From: Danxiaibacter sp048498555
GTDB lineage: Bacteria > Bacteroidota > Bacteroidia > Chitinophagales > Chitinophagaceae
Direction: 5' to 3'
Length of the DNA: 64,000 nt
NCBI GenBank assembly: GCA_048498555.1
Contig: JBEHXT010000002.1
Coordinates: 248,001 to 312,000 of the forward strand
The notes under the pieces were generated by a model. That model was not told the DNA's origin. It worked only from the letters and a program-made list of their open reading frames with translations, and did not search any database. Shown here piece by piece: positions 1 to 9,104 of this stretch. A program made the position numbers and the translations under genes. The stretch's first letter is position 1, and each line of letters opens with the position of its first letter.

Positions 1-88
1 TGTCTTTCGCAAAAATGAACTTACCCCCAACAATTCCTACTATTAGTGCAATCGCGCCTATTATAATAGATATAACTGATTGATCCAT
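1..88 (-). CDS. rny: N-terminus of probable ribonuclease Y (partial, cut by window edge)
   Basis: Only the first 29 codons are inside the window. They open with ATG at 86-88 and read MDQSVISIIIGAIALIVGIV, then GGKFIFAKD. This is a single N-terminal membrane helix followed at once by a basic stretch. RNase Y proteins begin this way: one membrane anchor, then a long coiled coil, a KH domain and an HD domain with endonuclease activity on mRNA at the inner membrane. The identity rests on resemblance of this short segment to RNase Y N-termini from related bacteria. Another single-helix membrane protein is possible. The open frame continues beyond base 1. Confidence 0.45.
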   Translation of the reverse strand, partial: MDQSVISIIIGAIALIVGIVGGKFIFAKD

Positions 89-712
89 GCTTTTGGTGTT
101 TGTTTTGATTCAATGTCATATATCCCGTCTTCAATCTCATTAAAAATAAGAATGAGTGAGCGATAATTTGCGAAGATAAATAAACGAATGAAATAATACA
201 TTGCATGCCTTAGCCTGTTTTTAGTGTTTTTTAGAAAGATTGGCAACTCTTTTTTGCTTTTCCCACTTAGTAATGGATATTTTATGCAAGAAGTTTTTAC
301 CTAAGTTATTTTCACAACCAAAATTACAGTCTTTCCAAAAGGGAATTATATTGTGCTGTTGGCTTCAAATACAATTGATAATCAACAAATTAATATTAAA
401 ACTTAGAATTTTGAATATGGTTCAATTATCTCTTCTAAACGATTTATCGCAGGGAATTTTGAGCTTGCGCTTATGGTTTCATTAATGTATATAACAAGGG
501 TTTTTCAGAAAAAATTGTCGGCCAGGTTGTATCTCCATATTTGATTTCCCTTAATGTCGACGTGCTGTAAGTACTCTAATTAAACATTCTCTATATGATA
601 CGTCATTTCCCATTTTGATACAATATTTCATTTTAAGAAATCATAATTTATTGATTATCAATTATATAAAAAATTTACATGGTCTTGGCATGCATTTGGG
701 ATAATATAAGTG

Positions 713-831
713 TGTCCGTTTTTAACCGTTCCCGACAACAGAATACTTGTTGTTATTTGGATTCAGGTTACTTCCAATAAAGAAGTTTCCCCCTTTGAAA
801 GAAAAGAGACTAGTCAAATAGTCTCTTTTTT
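713..831 (+). ncRNA. Candidate small RNA, copy A of the tandem unit
   Basis: The segment starts at TGTCCGTTTTTAACCGT, 28 bp after a TTGGCA that could be part of a promoter, and ends in a strong rho-independent terminator. No open frame explains it. A second unit with the same word order lies about 265 bp downstream. The existence of an RNA is inferred from this architecture; its exact ends and function are unknown. Confidence 0.3.
802..831 (+). terminator. Rho-independent terminator, copy A
   Basis: An 11-bp perfect stem (AAAAGAGACTA at 802-812, TAGTCTCTTTT at 819-829) with a 6-nt loop is followed by a T-run. The A-run before the stem would let it work in both directions. No protein gene lies upstream on the plus strand, which is why a noncoding transcript is suspected. 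Confidence 0.7.
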
Positions 832-976
832 ATTTTTAAAACGTTCAATTCTTCCATTTGGGAGACCAGTCTTTTCCCATTTTGATACAAGAGAAAGTGG
901 TGAGGATGTGCAAGCAGCTGATTATTAAATCATTAATTGTGAAAAGATAATTGGCACCCAATTCGTACATTTTTAT

Positions 977-1128
977 TGTCCGTTTTTAATCGTGTAACTT
1001 GTACCACTTGTATAAGACACAATACATACTATTGGAGTTTGTGTTCAACACCCTATTACGCTTCTTTATTCCTGAAACACAAATAAAGAAGCAAATAAAA
1101 AAAGAGGCCTAAAGCCTCTTTTTTTATT
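977..1128 (+). ncRNA. Candidate small RNA, copy B of the tandem unit
   Basis: This unit begins with TGTCCGTTTTTAATCGT, 26 bp after TTGGCA, as in copy A, and ends in a hairpin terminator. It includes an imperfect inverted repeat around 1060-1095 (CTTCTTTATT and AATAAAGAAG). The assignment as an RNA is inference from the repeated layout. Confidence 0.3.
1097..1128. terminator. Bidirectional terminator between galE and the noncoding unit
   Basis: Stem AAAGAGGC (1101-1108), loop CTAAA, GCCTCTTT (1114-1121), extended by A- and T-runs on both sides. It lies 17 bp beyond the galE stop codon on the minus strand, so it most likely ends galE transcription. It can also end the plus-strand unit. Confidence 0.8.
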
Positions 1129-1144
1129 TTGTACACTAACCGGG

Positions 1145-2200
1145 TTAATTTAAAACCGGGTTTTGTTTTTTCATTAGTTCTTCATCCTGCTTGATCTTCT
1201 TTTCCCATTCCCAGGCCGTTTTCATCATATCATCCAGATCGAATTGAATTTTCCAATCGAGCGACGATACCGCATGATTGTTATTTGCATAAATCGCTAT
1301 AACATCGCCAGACCTGCGAGGGCCGATTTTATAATTCAATTTTTGACCAGTTACCCGCTCAAATGCATTTATTGCTTCAAGTACGGTAACGCCGTTGCCA
1401 GTTCCCAAATTGAAAACTTCATTCTTCTGTTTGTTTTTCTTATTAAGCAGGAACTTAATCGCCAGCGTGTGCGCATTAGCAATATCACAAACGTGAATAA
1501 AATCCCTAACACAGCTTCCGTCCCTTGTATCATAATCATCACCAAAAACAGTCATCTGTGGCAATTTACCAATTGCTGTTTGTGTAATCACCGGCACAAG
1601 GTTTTGCGGCTTGCCCAGAGGCAATTCCCCAATAAGGTTATCCGGATGTGCACCCACCGGGTTAAAATAGCGCAACAATATCGCAGAAGTGTCGGACACT
1701 TTTGTAAAGTCTTTAATAATCTCCTCTCCCATTTGCTTTGTAGCACCATAAGGAGATTCTGCCTTTTTAATAGGAGACTCTTCTGTAACCGGGATAACAT
1801 CCGGGTTGCCATAAACAGTGCAGGAAGAAGAAAAGACAAAATGAGGAACTTTAAATTCCTTTACACATTTAAGCAGGTTTACGAGGGAATAAATGTTATT
1901 CTCATAGTAATCCAGTGGCTTCTCAACTGATTCGCCAACTGCTTTGTATGCTGCAAAATGAATTACGCCGGTTATGTCATCATTTTCCTGGAAAACAGCA
2001 AGCGTTTCATCAAAATTCTTCAAATCAACTTTGTAGTTCTTTAACTTCTTTCCAGTGATTTGTTCAATACCATTTAACAGGTATGTTGTAGAGCGCGAAT
2101 TATCATCTATTGAAACAACGTCAAATCCATTTTGGATGAGATCAACAACGGTGTGCGAACCTATATATCCGCATCCTCCGGTAACTAGAATTTTGGGCAT
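1145..2200 (-). CDS. galE: UDP-glucose 4-epimerase
   Basis: Interconverts UDP-glucose and UDP-galactose using bound NAD in the cytoplasm, feeding the Leloir pathway and surface sugar synthesis. The 351-residue product is normal for GalE. It opens with the Rossmann motif TGGCGYIGSH, then has the catalytic serine region FSSSCTVYG and the YxxxK dyad in SPYGATKQMGEE; RYFNPVGAHP and GSCVRDFIHVCD are further family blocks. I start at MPKILVTGG (ATG 2198-2200) because 12 residues of open frame before it do not belong to the fold. A terminator follows. The Pit permease gene lies just upstream on the same strand. Confidence 0.95.
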   Translation of the reverse strand: MPKILVTGGCGYIGSHTVVDLIQNGFDVVSIDDNSRSTTYLLNGIEQITGKKLKNYKVDLKNFDETLAVFQENDDITGVIHFAAYKAVGESVEKPLDYYENNIYSLVNLLKCVKEFKVPHFVFSSSCTVYGNPDVIPVTEESPIKKAESPYGATKQMGEEIIKDFTKVSDTSAILLRYFNPVGAHPDNLIGELPLGKPQNLVPVITQTAIGKLPQMTVFGDDYDTRDGSCVRDFIHVCDIANAHTLAIKFLLNKKNKQKNEVFNLGTGNGVTVLEAINAFERVTGQKLNYKIGPRRSGDVIAIYANNNHAVSSLDWKIQFDLDDMMKTAWEWEKKIKQDEELMKKQNPVLN

Positions 2201-2256
2201 GTTGGCTGATTTAGATACACAAATTGAATAAGACAATATTATTAAAAAAAGCCGTA

Positions 2257-3297
2257 CTAGACAATAAGTTTAATTACATAATAGAACCCTGCAGCCATAA
2301 GAGCGCTGATTGGAATGGTCATTACCCAGGCCCAGAGCAGGTTTACGGTAACGCCCCAACGCACTGCTGATAAACGTTTTGTGGCACCTACACCAATTAT
2401 AGATCCGGTGATGGTGTGCGTTGTACTAACTGGTATACCCAAATGCTCTGTAATGTATAAAGTTATGGCACCCGCAGTTTCGGCACTTACACCTTCCAGC
2501 GGAGTTACTTTAGTAATTTTGGTACCCATTGTTTTAACAATCTTCCAGCCACCGCTCATTGTTCCGAGGCCTATGGCAACAAAAGAACAAAACGGCACCC
2601 AGGAGTAATGAATAACAAATTCATTAAAACTCATCTTGTTTCCAACGGTGCTTTGTTGATAAATGATCGCAGCTCCGATTATCCCCATTACTTTTTGCGC
2701 ATCGTTTCCGCCGTGGCCAAGACTAAACGCTGCTGAAGAAAGCAGCTGCAATCTCTTAAACCAGCTTTCCGCTTTAAACGGATTGCTTCTTTTACACAAA
2801 TGGACTATTATAATGGTTATAATAAAGGCAATGACCATACCTATTAAAGGCGCCAGGAATATGAAAAGGAATGTAGGAATTACTTTAGCATAGTTGATAA
2901 CAGTTATACCGTCACCATGAAAACCACCTGCATATGCAATGGCCGCACCCATAAAACCACCAATCAGGGTGTGTGAGGAACTGGATGGAATACCAAACCA
3001 CCAGGTGATGAGGTTCCATACAATTGCAGCTAACAGGCCGGCAAAAATTACTTCAAGCGTAATAAAGTGTTCGTTTACGGTTTTGGCAATAGTATTACCG
3101 ATTTTAAACTCACCTATAAGATAACGAGATATAAAAAAGGCAGCGAAATTAAATAATGCGGCCCACAACACTGCCTGGAACGGAGTAAGAACTTTGGTTG
3201 ACACGATTGTTGCAATGGAGTTTGCTGCATCGTGAAAACCGTTAATAAAATCAAATATGAAGGCTAATACAATAATAAGTATGAGTAATGTTGTCAT
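2257..3297 (-). CDS. pit: Inorganic phosphate transporter, Pit family
   Basis: Low-affinity phosphate permease of the inner membrane. The 346-residue protein has the two Pit signature repeats, each near a GxxDAxNS/GxNDAQ element: FDFINGFHDAANSIAT near the N-terminus and LGHGGNDAQKVMG in the second half. It has about ten hydrophobic helices, and the SSSHTLIGG and STTHTITGSI segments that flank the repeats. It lies 39 bp downstream of the DUF47 gene, a classic two-gene arrangement in which DUF47 modulates the permease. Confidence 0.93.
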   Translation of the reverse strand: MTTLLILIIVLAFIFDFINGFHDAANSIATIVSTKVLTPFQAVLWAALFNFAAFFISRYLIGEFKIGNTIAKTVNEHFITLEVIFAGLLAAIVWNLITWWFGIPSSSSHTLIGGFMGAAIAYAGGFHGDGITVINYAKVIPTFLFIFLAPLIGMVIAFIITIIIVHLCKRSNPFKAESWFKRLQLLSSAAFSLGHGGNDAQKVMGIIGAAIIYQQSTVGNKMSFNEFVIHYSWVPFCSFVAIGLGTMSGGWKIVKTMGTKITKVTPLEGVSAETAGAITLYITEHLGIPVSTTHTITGSIIGVGATKRLSAVRWGVTVNLLWAWVMTIPISALMAAGFYYVIKLIV

Positions 3298-3336
3298 AAA
3301 TTTTATTTTCCCGCAATAGAAGGATGGGTAAACGAA

Positions 3337-3984
3337 CTAAGCGTATTTAACAATAATCGACTCTATAACATTCGCTGCATCTTCGCATTTATCTGTTACA
3401 GTTTCCATTGCCTGGTATATTTCTCGTTTTTTAATCAGTTCTTTTACATCTACTTCATTCTGGAAAAGCATTTCAATACTCATATCAAAAACATCATCTG
3501 CCTGATTTTCAACACTATTGATCCTAACCATTGCCTCAGTCATCTGCCTTAAATTCTTCATGTCTCTCAGACCGTATACAGCAGTCTTAATTTCATTTGC
3601 ACCCAATTCGATCAGATCGGCCAGTTTCTTAATACCACTGTCGTTCGGATTTACTTTATAGAAGTTGATCTTTTTGGCAGATGAAAAAATATAGTCACAT
3701 ATATCATCAAGGGCAGAGGCCAGGTAGTGAATATCCTCACGATCGAAGGGAGTGATAAAGTTGCGGCCCAGTTCAGTAAAAATCCTGTGTGTATGGTCGT
3801 CGTTTTTGTGTTCAAGGTCTTCTATTTGCTTAATGATAGCATTACGCCTGTCGTAGTCAGGCTCGTTAACCATTGCCTTAAGCAGTTGCCCCATTTGGGT
3901 AACAGTAATAGCTACATCCTCAAACAACTCGTAAAAAATCTTGTTCTTTGGCATGAATAGCTTGCCAAAAGTGTTAATGCCCAT
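3337..3984 (-). CDS. DUF47 (PhoU-like) phosphate transport regulator
   Basis: A 215-residue, all-helical PhoU-like protein of the DUF47 family, usually encoded beside Pit permeases and thought to modulate their activity. Visible family features are FMPKNKIFYELFEDVA near the start and the acidic metal-binding-type runs IEDLEHKNDDHTH and FDREDIHYLASALDDICD. I choose MGINTFGKLFMPK (ATG 3982-3984) over the longer frame because family members begin there. Its promoter should lie in the divergent interval before the receptor gene at 4192. Confidence 0.9.
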   Translation of the reverse strand: MGINTFGKLFMPKNKIFYELFEDVAITVTQMGQLLKAMVNEPDYDRRNAIIKQIEDLEHKNDDHTHRIFTELGRNFITPFDREDIHYLASALDDICDYIFSSAKKINFYKVNPNDSGIKKLADLIELGANEIKTAVYGLRDMKNLRQMTEAMVRINSVENQADDVFDMSIEMLFQNEVDVKELIKKREIYQAMETVTDKCEDAANVIESIIVKYA

Positions 3985-4191
3985 ATCCTGGAATTTTGGC
4001 GCAAAAATAAAACTATGATCAGTGCCAGCCGTCAAAAGCAGACAGTTAACAATAACTTAATATAGAAATAATATTGTCCGTGAACCTTTACTCCTATGCA
4101 TTCTTGCCCTTTTGCACGGTTAACATTCACATAATATTGGGTTAACAATTCAGTAACATACAAGTTCGTGATTTGCCGAAAATTAACAAAA

Positions 4192-7100
4192 ATGCGCAAG
4201 CTAATCTCTATTGCTTCGGTAATCCTTCTTGCTGTGCTGTGTACTTTGGTGACCTATGGACAAGAAACAACCTCTACGCTGAATGGTTTTGTTTCAGATG
4301 CTGCAGGCAAGGCTATCAGCGGAGCTACAATTTCATTAAAACATGAACCTACAGGATACGAAACGCACATTCAGACAAATAACAAGGGGTATTTTTCATC
4401 TCCCAACCTGAAACCGGGCGGCCCTTACACAATCAAAATATCTTTTGTGGGCTTTAAAGATGAAACACTGACAGATATTTCATTGTCATTAGGTAATAAC
4501 CCCGACCTGAAAGTTGCATTAAGCACTTCTTCAAATGATTTGAAAGAAGTAACCGTAATGTCTTCCGGCAGAAGGGCTTCACCTTCAGGATTAACCGTTG
4601 GTACAAGACAGTTAAATACTTTGCCAACCCTGGGTAGAAGCATCAGCGATTTTACGCGTTTAACGCCACAGTCTAACAACAACTCATTCGCAGGAACTAA
4701 CTTCAGATACAACAATATTACGCTTGATGGTGCTGTAAACAATGATGCTATAGGATTCAGCAACTCTTTTGGAGGTGTTAGCGGCGGCGGCCAGAGCGGA
4801 ACAGCCGGTTCTGGAACAAGAACCAATCCTTACAGCCTTGATGTGATCCAGGAAGTACAGGTTCAGCTTTCTCCATATGACGTAAAGCTGGGTAACTTTA
4901 CTGGCGGCAGTGTAAATGCTGTGACAAAAAGCGGTTCAAATGATATCCACGGTTCTGTTTATGGTTATGGCAGAAACCAATCACTGGTAGGTAAAAGCGT
5001 TGATGGCCAGAAAACAAAGATCGGTTCTGATTTTTATGATTATCAATACGGTGCAACCCTAAGTGGCCCAATCATCAAAAACAAATTGTTCTTTATTGTT
5101 AACGGTGAAATTACACGCAGGCAGGAACCTACATTTTTCAACGCAGGGGATAAGGGTGCAGCTGTTACAGTTGCCGATGCGCAAAGAATTGCTGCAGCAT
5201 ACCAGGCAGCAGGTTTTGACGCTGGTTCATATGACAAATACAAAATCTTTACAAACAGTGATAAATTCTTTGCTCGTATAGATTATAATATCAATGCGAA
5301 CAACTCATTAATGGTTAGAGCAATCTACACCAATGGTGAAGGTAATAACCTTGAGCGTACAAACACAACGTTCCAGTTTTCTTCAACAGACTTTACACAA
5401 CATACAAAGAACGTGAACGTTGTTGCGGAACTGAAAAGCAAACTAAGCAATTCTGTAAACAACAACCTGATAGTTAGTTATATTAATGTGCATGACTACA
5501 GGGATTTCCCGCGTAGCGGAAATACACCTTCGCCTTATCTTGATATTACCAACGGCGCAGGTAACGTTTGGTTAGGCACATGGCGCGAAGCTGCTATTTA
5601 TAATACCCGTCAAAAAACAATTGAACTTACAGACAACGTAAGCTGGACAAAAGGAATTAACAAATTCACTTTTGGTACGCACAACGAGTTCTACGACTTC
5701 AATTACGGATTTATCAACTCATGGAACGGCCGTTGGCAATATGGTAGCGTTGATAACTTTATCAATAATATTCCAAGCCGTATCCGTGGTACTTTTGCTT
5801 TTGATGAAGGCAAAAACAACTTTACCAACCTTTCTGAAAATACACCTGGCGCCAAGTTCAACGTAGCAATGCTTAGTGGCTATGCACAGGATGAAATTTC
5901 TTTAACCAAGAATTTCAAATTGACTCCGGGCCTTCGTATTGACTATTCATATGTAGGCAATCAACCTCAAATGGATAAAGACCTGAACAGCATTACTAAC
6001 GACACGCATCAATCTGGTACATACTCACATACGCCGTTCAGCCAGTTAAATAATAAATGGCTGGGTAACGCGACTATCTCTCCAAGATTAGGGTTTAACT
6101 GGGATATCAACAGCGACCAGTCAGTAGTATTGAGAGGTGGTTCAGGCATCTTCACAGGCCGTATTCCTTTCGCGTGGTTAGGATATGCTTATACACTTAA
6201 TGGTAACGACTATGGCAACATAGATTATAAAAACTCAAACAATGGTTATGTGCCTTTGGTTGGACCAAATCAACTTGTTGACACAATCGGCAAATATGGT
6301 GGAGCAGGTGCAGTTAACAAAAGAGAGCTTGACCTGATTGATAATAACTTCAAAATGCCAACTATCTGGCGTTCGAATATTGCGGCTGATTTCAAATTCG
6401 GCAAAGGATATAAACTTACATTGGATGCGATGTATACCAAGACCATCAATGATGTTATGTTCCAGCAGATTAACAAGAAAGATAGCGGCGTGATGTATTA
6501 CAGCACAGGGCCTACACAAACTCCGCTGTATACAGGTGGGGATGTTAGCAGCAAATATTCAAGCGTGTTCCTGTTAAGCAATACGAAAGAAGGATACCGC
6601 TACAATCTTACTGCCCAGATCTCAAAAGTTACCAACAATATTAAATTAGGCGCAAAAAATTTGATGAACATTAACTGGTCTGCCGCTTATACTTATGGTA
6701 TGTCAAAAGATGTGAGCAATGGAATTCGTAACTCATTCCAAAGTAACTGGGATTACAATCCTGCAATCTCCACGAACAATCCGCAACTTGGCTATTCAAA
6801 CTTTGATTTACGCCATCGGATAGTTGCATTTGCAGGGACAAGCATTAACTGGAATGGATCAAATACTAATATCACTTCATTAAGCTTTGTCTACTCTGGC
6901 CAGAGTGGTAGCCCTTACAGCCTTGTTTACACAGGTGCACCGGGCGGTATCATTAATGGTAACGCAGCATTGCCTTATATTCCAAAGAGCCAGTCTGATA
7001 TTAATCTAAAAGATCCGTCTCAATGGAATGACCTGAATGCGTTCATTGAAGGTGATAAATATTTGAGCGGCCACCGTGGCCAGTATGCAGCAAGAAACGC

Positions 7101-7464
7101 GCTCCGTACTCCATGGAACCATACACTTGATTTAAAGCTGATGCATGAATTCAGATTTAAGGGCAACAACAAACAGCATTCACTTCAGTTAAGCCTGGAT
7201 ATGTTTAACTTCCTGAACTTCCTGAACAATGACTGGGGACATATTACTTTCGTAAGTAACACAAACAACTATACAGTTAACTTCCTGAAGTTTGAAACAG
7301 ATGCTAATGGTATTAAACCAGGCAACCCAAGTTCAGATCCAGCGAAGAACTATTCACCAACATTTAGCTTCCAGAAACCAACAACCGATAACGGTAAGTA
7401 CTATACAGTTGATCCGCTTAACAGCCGTTGGCAAGCACAGTTAGGATTGAAATACACATTCTAA
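4192..7464 (+). CDS. TonB-dependent receptor, Oar-like, with carboxypeptidase-regulatory domain
   Basis: Outer-membrane beta-barrel receptor of 1090 residues. A signal peptide (MRKLISIASVILLAVLCTLV) precedes a carboxypeptidase-regulatory-like beta-sandwich at about 30-110 (STLNGFVSDAAGKAISGATI), then a plug at about 125-240 (FRYNNITLDGAVNNDAIG, IQEVQVQLSPYDVKLGNFTG), then a large barrel ending in the aromatic LGLKYTF expected for Bam-dependent insertion. The GGSVNAVTKSGSNDIHGSVY block is characteristic of the Oar group, some of which handle proteins rather than small nutrients. No SusD partner follows, so glycan import is not suggested. Substrate unknown. I use the ATG at 4192 because the signal peptide begins there. 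Confidence 0.9.
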   Translation: MRKLISIASVILLAVLCTLVTYGQETTSTLNGFVSDAAGKAISGATISLKHEPTGYETHIQTNNKGYFSSPNLKPGGPYTIKISFVGFKDETLTDISLSLGNNPDLKVALSTSSNDLKEVTVMSSGRRASPSGLTVGTRQLNTLPTLGRSISDFTRLTPQSNNNSFAGTNFRYNNITLDGAVNNDAIGFSNSFGGVSGGGQSGTAGSGTRTNPYSLDVIQEVQVQLSPYDVKLGNFTGGSVNAVTKSGSNDIHGSVYGYGRNQSLVGKSVDGQKTKIGSDFYDYQYGATLSGPIIKNKLFFIVNGEITRRQEPTFFNAGDKGAAVTVADAQRIAAAYQAAGFDAGSYDKYKIFTNSDKFFARIDYNINANNSLMVRAIYTNGEGNNLERTNTTFQFSSTDFTQHTKNVNVVAELKSKLSNSVNNNLIVSYINVHDYRDFPRSGNTPSPYLDITNGAGNVWLGTWREAAIYNTRQKTIELTDNVSWTKGINKFTFGTHNEFYDFNYGFINSWNGRWQYGSVDNFINNIPSRIRGTFAFDEGKNNFTNLSENTPGAKFNVAMLSGYAQDEISLTKNFKLTPGLRIDYSYVGNQPQMDKDLNSITNDTHQSGTYSHTPFSQLNNKWLGNATISPRLGFNWDINSDQSVVLRGGSGIFTGRIPFAWLGYAYTLNGNDYGNIDYKNSNNGYVPLVGPNQLVDTIGKYGGAGAVNKRELDLIDNNFKMPTIWRSNIAADFKFGKGYKLTLDAMYTKTINDVMFQQINKKDSGVMYYSTGPTQTPLYTGGDVSSKYSSVFLLSNTKEGYRYNLTAQISKVTNNIKLGAKNLMNINWSAAYTYGMSKDVSNGIRNSFQSNWDYNPAISTNNPQLGYSNFDLRHRIVAFAGTSINWNGSNTNITSLSFVYSGQSGSPYSLVYTGAPGGIINGNAALPYIPKSQSDINLKDPSQWNDLNAFIEGDKYLSGHRGQYAARNALRTPWNHTLDLKLMHEFRFKGNNKQHSLQLSLDMFNFLNFLNNDWGHITFVSNTNNYTVNFLKFETDANGIKPGNPSSDPAKNYSPTFSFQKPTTDNGKYYTVDPLNSRWQAQLGLKYTF

Positions 7465-7490
7465 TAGAAAATAGCTTAGGTATAATTTCA

Positions 7491-7522
7491 AAGGCTGGTC
7501 CGGAAACGGATCAGCCTTTTTT
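7491..7522 (+). terminator. Terminator after the Oar-like receptor
   Basis: AAGGCTGGTCCG, loop GAAA, CGGATCAGCCTT, then T-run. The 12-bp stem contains one G.T pair. It lies 27 bp after the stop codon. Confidence 0.85.
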
Positions 7523-7540
7523 TATGCGACATATTAATTT

Positions 7541-7714
7541 CTGATGCCTGATATATGATTCTTTGATGTCTGATTTGGTAAGAAATGAGCGCGCTGTCTA
7601 ACATTGAAAACAACATGTTTCGAGGTTAACTTTTGCAACTTCGGATGAACAGAACTGCTTTTGTTTTGCTGCTGAACCGAAGAAATCCAGACATCAAAAA
7701 ATCAGACATCAGAC
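7541..7714. repeat. Word-repeat inverted element 1 (TCTGAT/ATCAGA words)
   Basis: The left arm (7541-7577) is built from variants of the word GATGTCTGAT. The right arm (7687-7719) carries the reverse complement, with TTTGATGTCTG at 7562-7572 exactly matching CAGACATCAAA at 7688-7698. The two arms enclose about 110 bp. It lies between the convergent receptor gene and a small membrane protein gene, just past the receptor terminator. Confidence 0.65.
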
Positions 7715-7887
7715 ATTTTCTTTCCAACTTGTCGATATTCTATTCTAAAAAAACAAGTCCAATTGCCTCTTGATTTTTGTTAATAGTTTATTCACGTCTG
7801 GTTAAATATTAGTTCATATTGCGAGGGCATCTTTGTGAAAGAATAATAGCAAGCAAACAAATTAGTCAGTAGATTTTCTCATGTCGG

Positions 7888-7910
7888 CCCCGATGTCTAT
7901 CGGGGTTTTT
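7888..7910 (+). terminator. Hairpin with T-run of unclear parentage
   Basis: CCCCGAT (7888-7894), loop GTCT, ATCGGGG (7899-7905), then six T. It is a textbook terminator on the plus strand but no plus-strand gene lies nearby; the receptor already has its own terminator near 7.5 kb. It may close a short noncoding transcript arising between 7.73 and 7.88 kb. Confidence 0.6.
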
Positions 7911-8006
7911 TATTTTATGCACCACATAAATTCGACTCACTGATTTTTGACAGAATCAGTAGCCTTCAAGGTTTTCAAATGTTTGGAAAATTAATTGTAA
8001 CGGTGT

Positions 8007-8339
8007 TTACAATTTAAACTTAGCCAAACCACCTGGATTTGAAGAAGGGAACTGAATCACGCTGTTTTCATCGGTGTCTGCTCCCGGTTTCATTTTAAGT
8101 TTCGCAGCCTTTTGGTTGATTAACCCTTTGGTGAGTATGAAGCCAAGTAAAGAAAATAATACAGCGATTCCTGAAATGACATATTCTTTCATTGCAAGTG
8201 CACCCAGGAAGAAGATAGCGCCGGGAAGCAGTATAGCAAAAGCGGCAAGAATTTTTCTGCTATACTTATATAACTCAATTGTTGAAGATCCGCGGAGCGA
8301 ATTCTTACCACCCTCCTCAATTCTGTTCAACACGTTCAT
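8007..8339 (-). CDS. Small membrane protein, two predicted helices
   Basis: I do not recognise a named family. The 110-residue product has a polar N-terminus (MNVLNRIEEGGKNSLRGSST), two adjacent hydrophobic helices (about 32-52 and 55-72, FAILLPGAIFFLGALAM and VISGIAVLFSLLGFIL) and a basic then flexible C-terminus ending in GGLAKFKL. Composition and the clear two-helix pattern support a real gene. It stands alone; the nearest gene on the same strand starts more than 500 bp upstream. Confidence 0.65.
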   Translation of the reverse strand: MNVLNRIEEGGKNSLRGSSTIELYKYSRKILAAFAILLPGAIFFLGALAMKEYVISGIAVLFSLLGFILTKGLINQKAAKLKMKPGADTDENSVIQFPSSNPGGLAKFKL

Positions 8340-8681
8340 GGTTTTTCTATTAAGATATTACTGCAAAGTTCCGCTTATTTATATTGAAATAATAGTGCCC
8401 CTAAGCCTGAAACGCTGTTACACCAAGCGTTTTAACATGCAATTTGGTTAAGGCCGAATACAGGCTATCTCCTAAATTCAAGTACCTCAAAGAATTATCA
8501 AAAAGCCTGTTCACAATTGCGACACTGGCAATAAACCGAAGAAAAAGCTTTTAACTTTTTATTCACCGAAAGCCAGGGGGTACTTTCGCCATTCCGAATG
8601 TTTGATGCGGCCTTCACGGTATTCGACATATTATTAGGACTGCGTGTGTTTTTGAAAATCAGGAGCCACGCCCAGGATAGT
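8340..8681. other. 342-bp interval without a recognised gene
   Basis: I find no convincing reading frame. An 88-codon minus-strand frame (8498-8764) is rich in Trp, Cys and Arg, overlaps the better-supported small gene at 8682 in another frame, and looks like noise. No clear terminator or repeat is visible. Confidence 0.4.
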
Positions 8682-8870
8682 TCAACGCCCGCTGTTCTTT
8701 TTAATGAACAAAAGATAAAAGGCTGATGCAACAAACGACACAACCACCAGGTTGAACGGTTCAAAAGAATAGTGTGTTGATTCGCTGCCCATTTTTGTTT
8801 GTGCGGATGCCTGGAAGTTTACGACGAGCGTTAATAGCAGGCAGCACATATTGGCTAATTTATTTTTCAT
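8682..8870 (-). CDS. Small exported or membrane protein (62 residues)
   Basis: The frame encodes a plausible signal peptide (KLANMCCLLLTLVVNFQASA, cleavage near ASAQ), a short linker (TKMGSESTHYSFEPF) and a second hydrophobic helix (NLVVVSFVASAFYLLFI) ending in KKNSGR. This pattern of signal, short periplasmic piece and C-terminal helix with positive tail is unlikely by chance. No family is recognised and no ribosome-binding site is obvious, which is usual in this phylum. Confidence 0.5.
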   Translation of the reverse strand: MKNKLANMCCLLLTLVVNFQASAQTKMGSESTHYSFEPFNLVVVSFVASAFYLLFIKKNSGR

Positions 8871-9040
8871 ATAGCTAGATTAAATACAATGAAAGGCAAA
8901 CGGCCTTGTAAGCCGCGGTCCGTTCAGTGTATTGCAACTTAATCTATTTGGGAGGTAAAAAATATGAGATAAATCAGCTTTAGATGCAAATCGTACAATC
9001 TGAATCAAGACATAAAAAGCTTCACCAACGCATACTTTGT

Positions 9041-9076
9041 TAAAAAGAAAATGCCACCCCTAAATGGAGCGGCATC
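9041..9076 (-). terminator. Terminator after sdhB
   Basis: An imperfect stem ATGCCACCCC/GGAGCGGCAT (8 of 10 pairs) around the loop TAAAT is followed on the minus strand by TTTTCTTTTTAA. It sits 29 bp past the sdhB stop codon. Confidence 0.6.
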
Positions 9077-9104
9077 TTCAACAACTTTTATTAAAGGTGG
9101 CCGG

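Larger units (their letters stand above)
89..1144. other. Gene-free AT-rich kilobase with a degenerate tandem duplication
   Basis: No open frame here has a credible start, composition or family resemblance. Two short elements recur in the same order and at nearly the same spacing. An 18-bp word (TTTCCCATTTTGATACAA) occurs at 606-623 and 873-890. TTGGCA occurs at 685 and 951. TGTCCGTTTTTAAYCGT occurs at 713-729 and 977-993. A hairpin terminator follows each set. The offset is about 265 bp. The sequence between the shared words has diverged, so this is either an old duplication or two related noncoding transcription units. Confidence 0.6.

Noticed and set aside
240..928. Two plus-strand frames (81 and 72 codons) in the first kilobase
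   Set aside because: Non-ATG starts (TTG, GTG), AT-driven composition and no family resemblance; the second runs across a terminator hairpin.
1244..1930. 228-codon frame antisense to galE
   Set aside because: It is the mirror of a well-supported galE with typical antisense Arg/Asn/Ile bias and no recognisable domain.
8498..8764. 88-codon frame overlapping the 62-residue small gene
   Set aside because: The alternative frame has a clear signal peptide and helix; this one has no supporting pattern.
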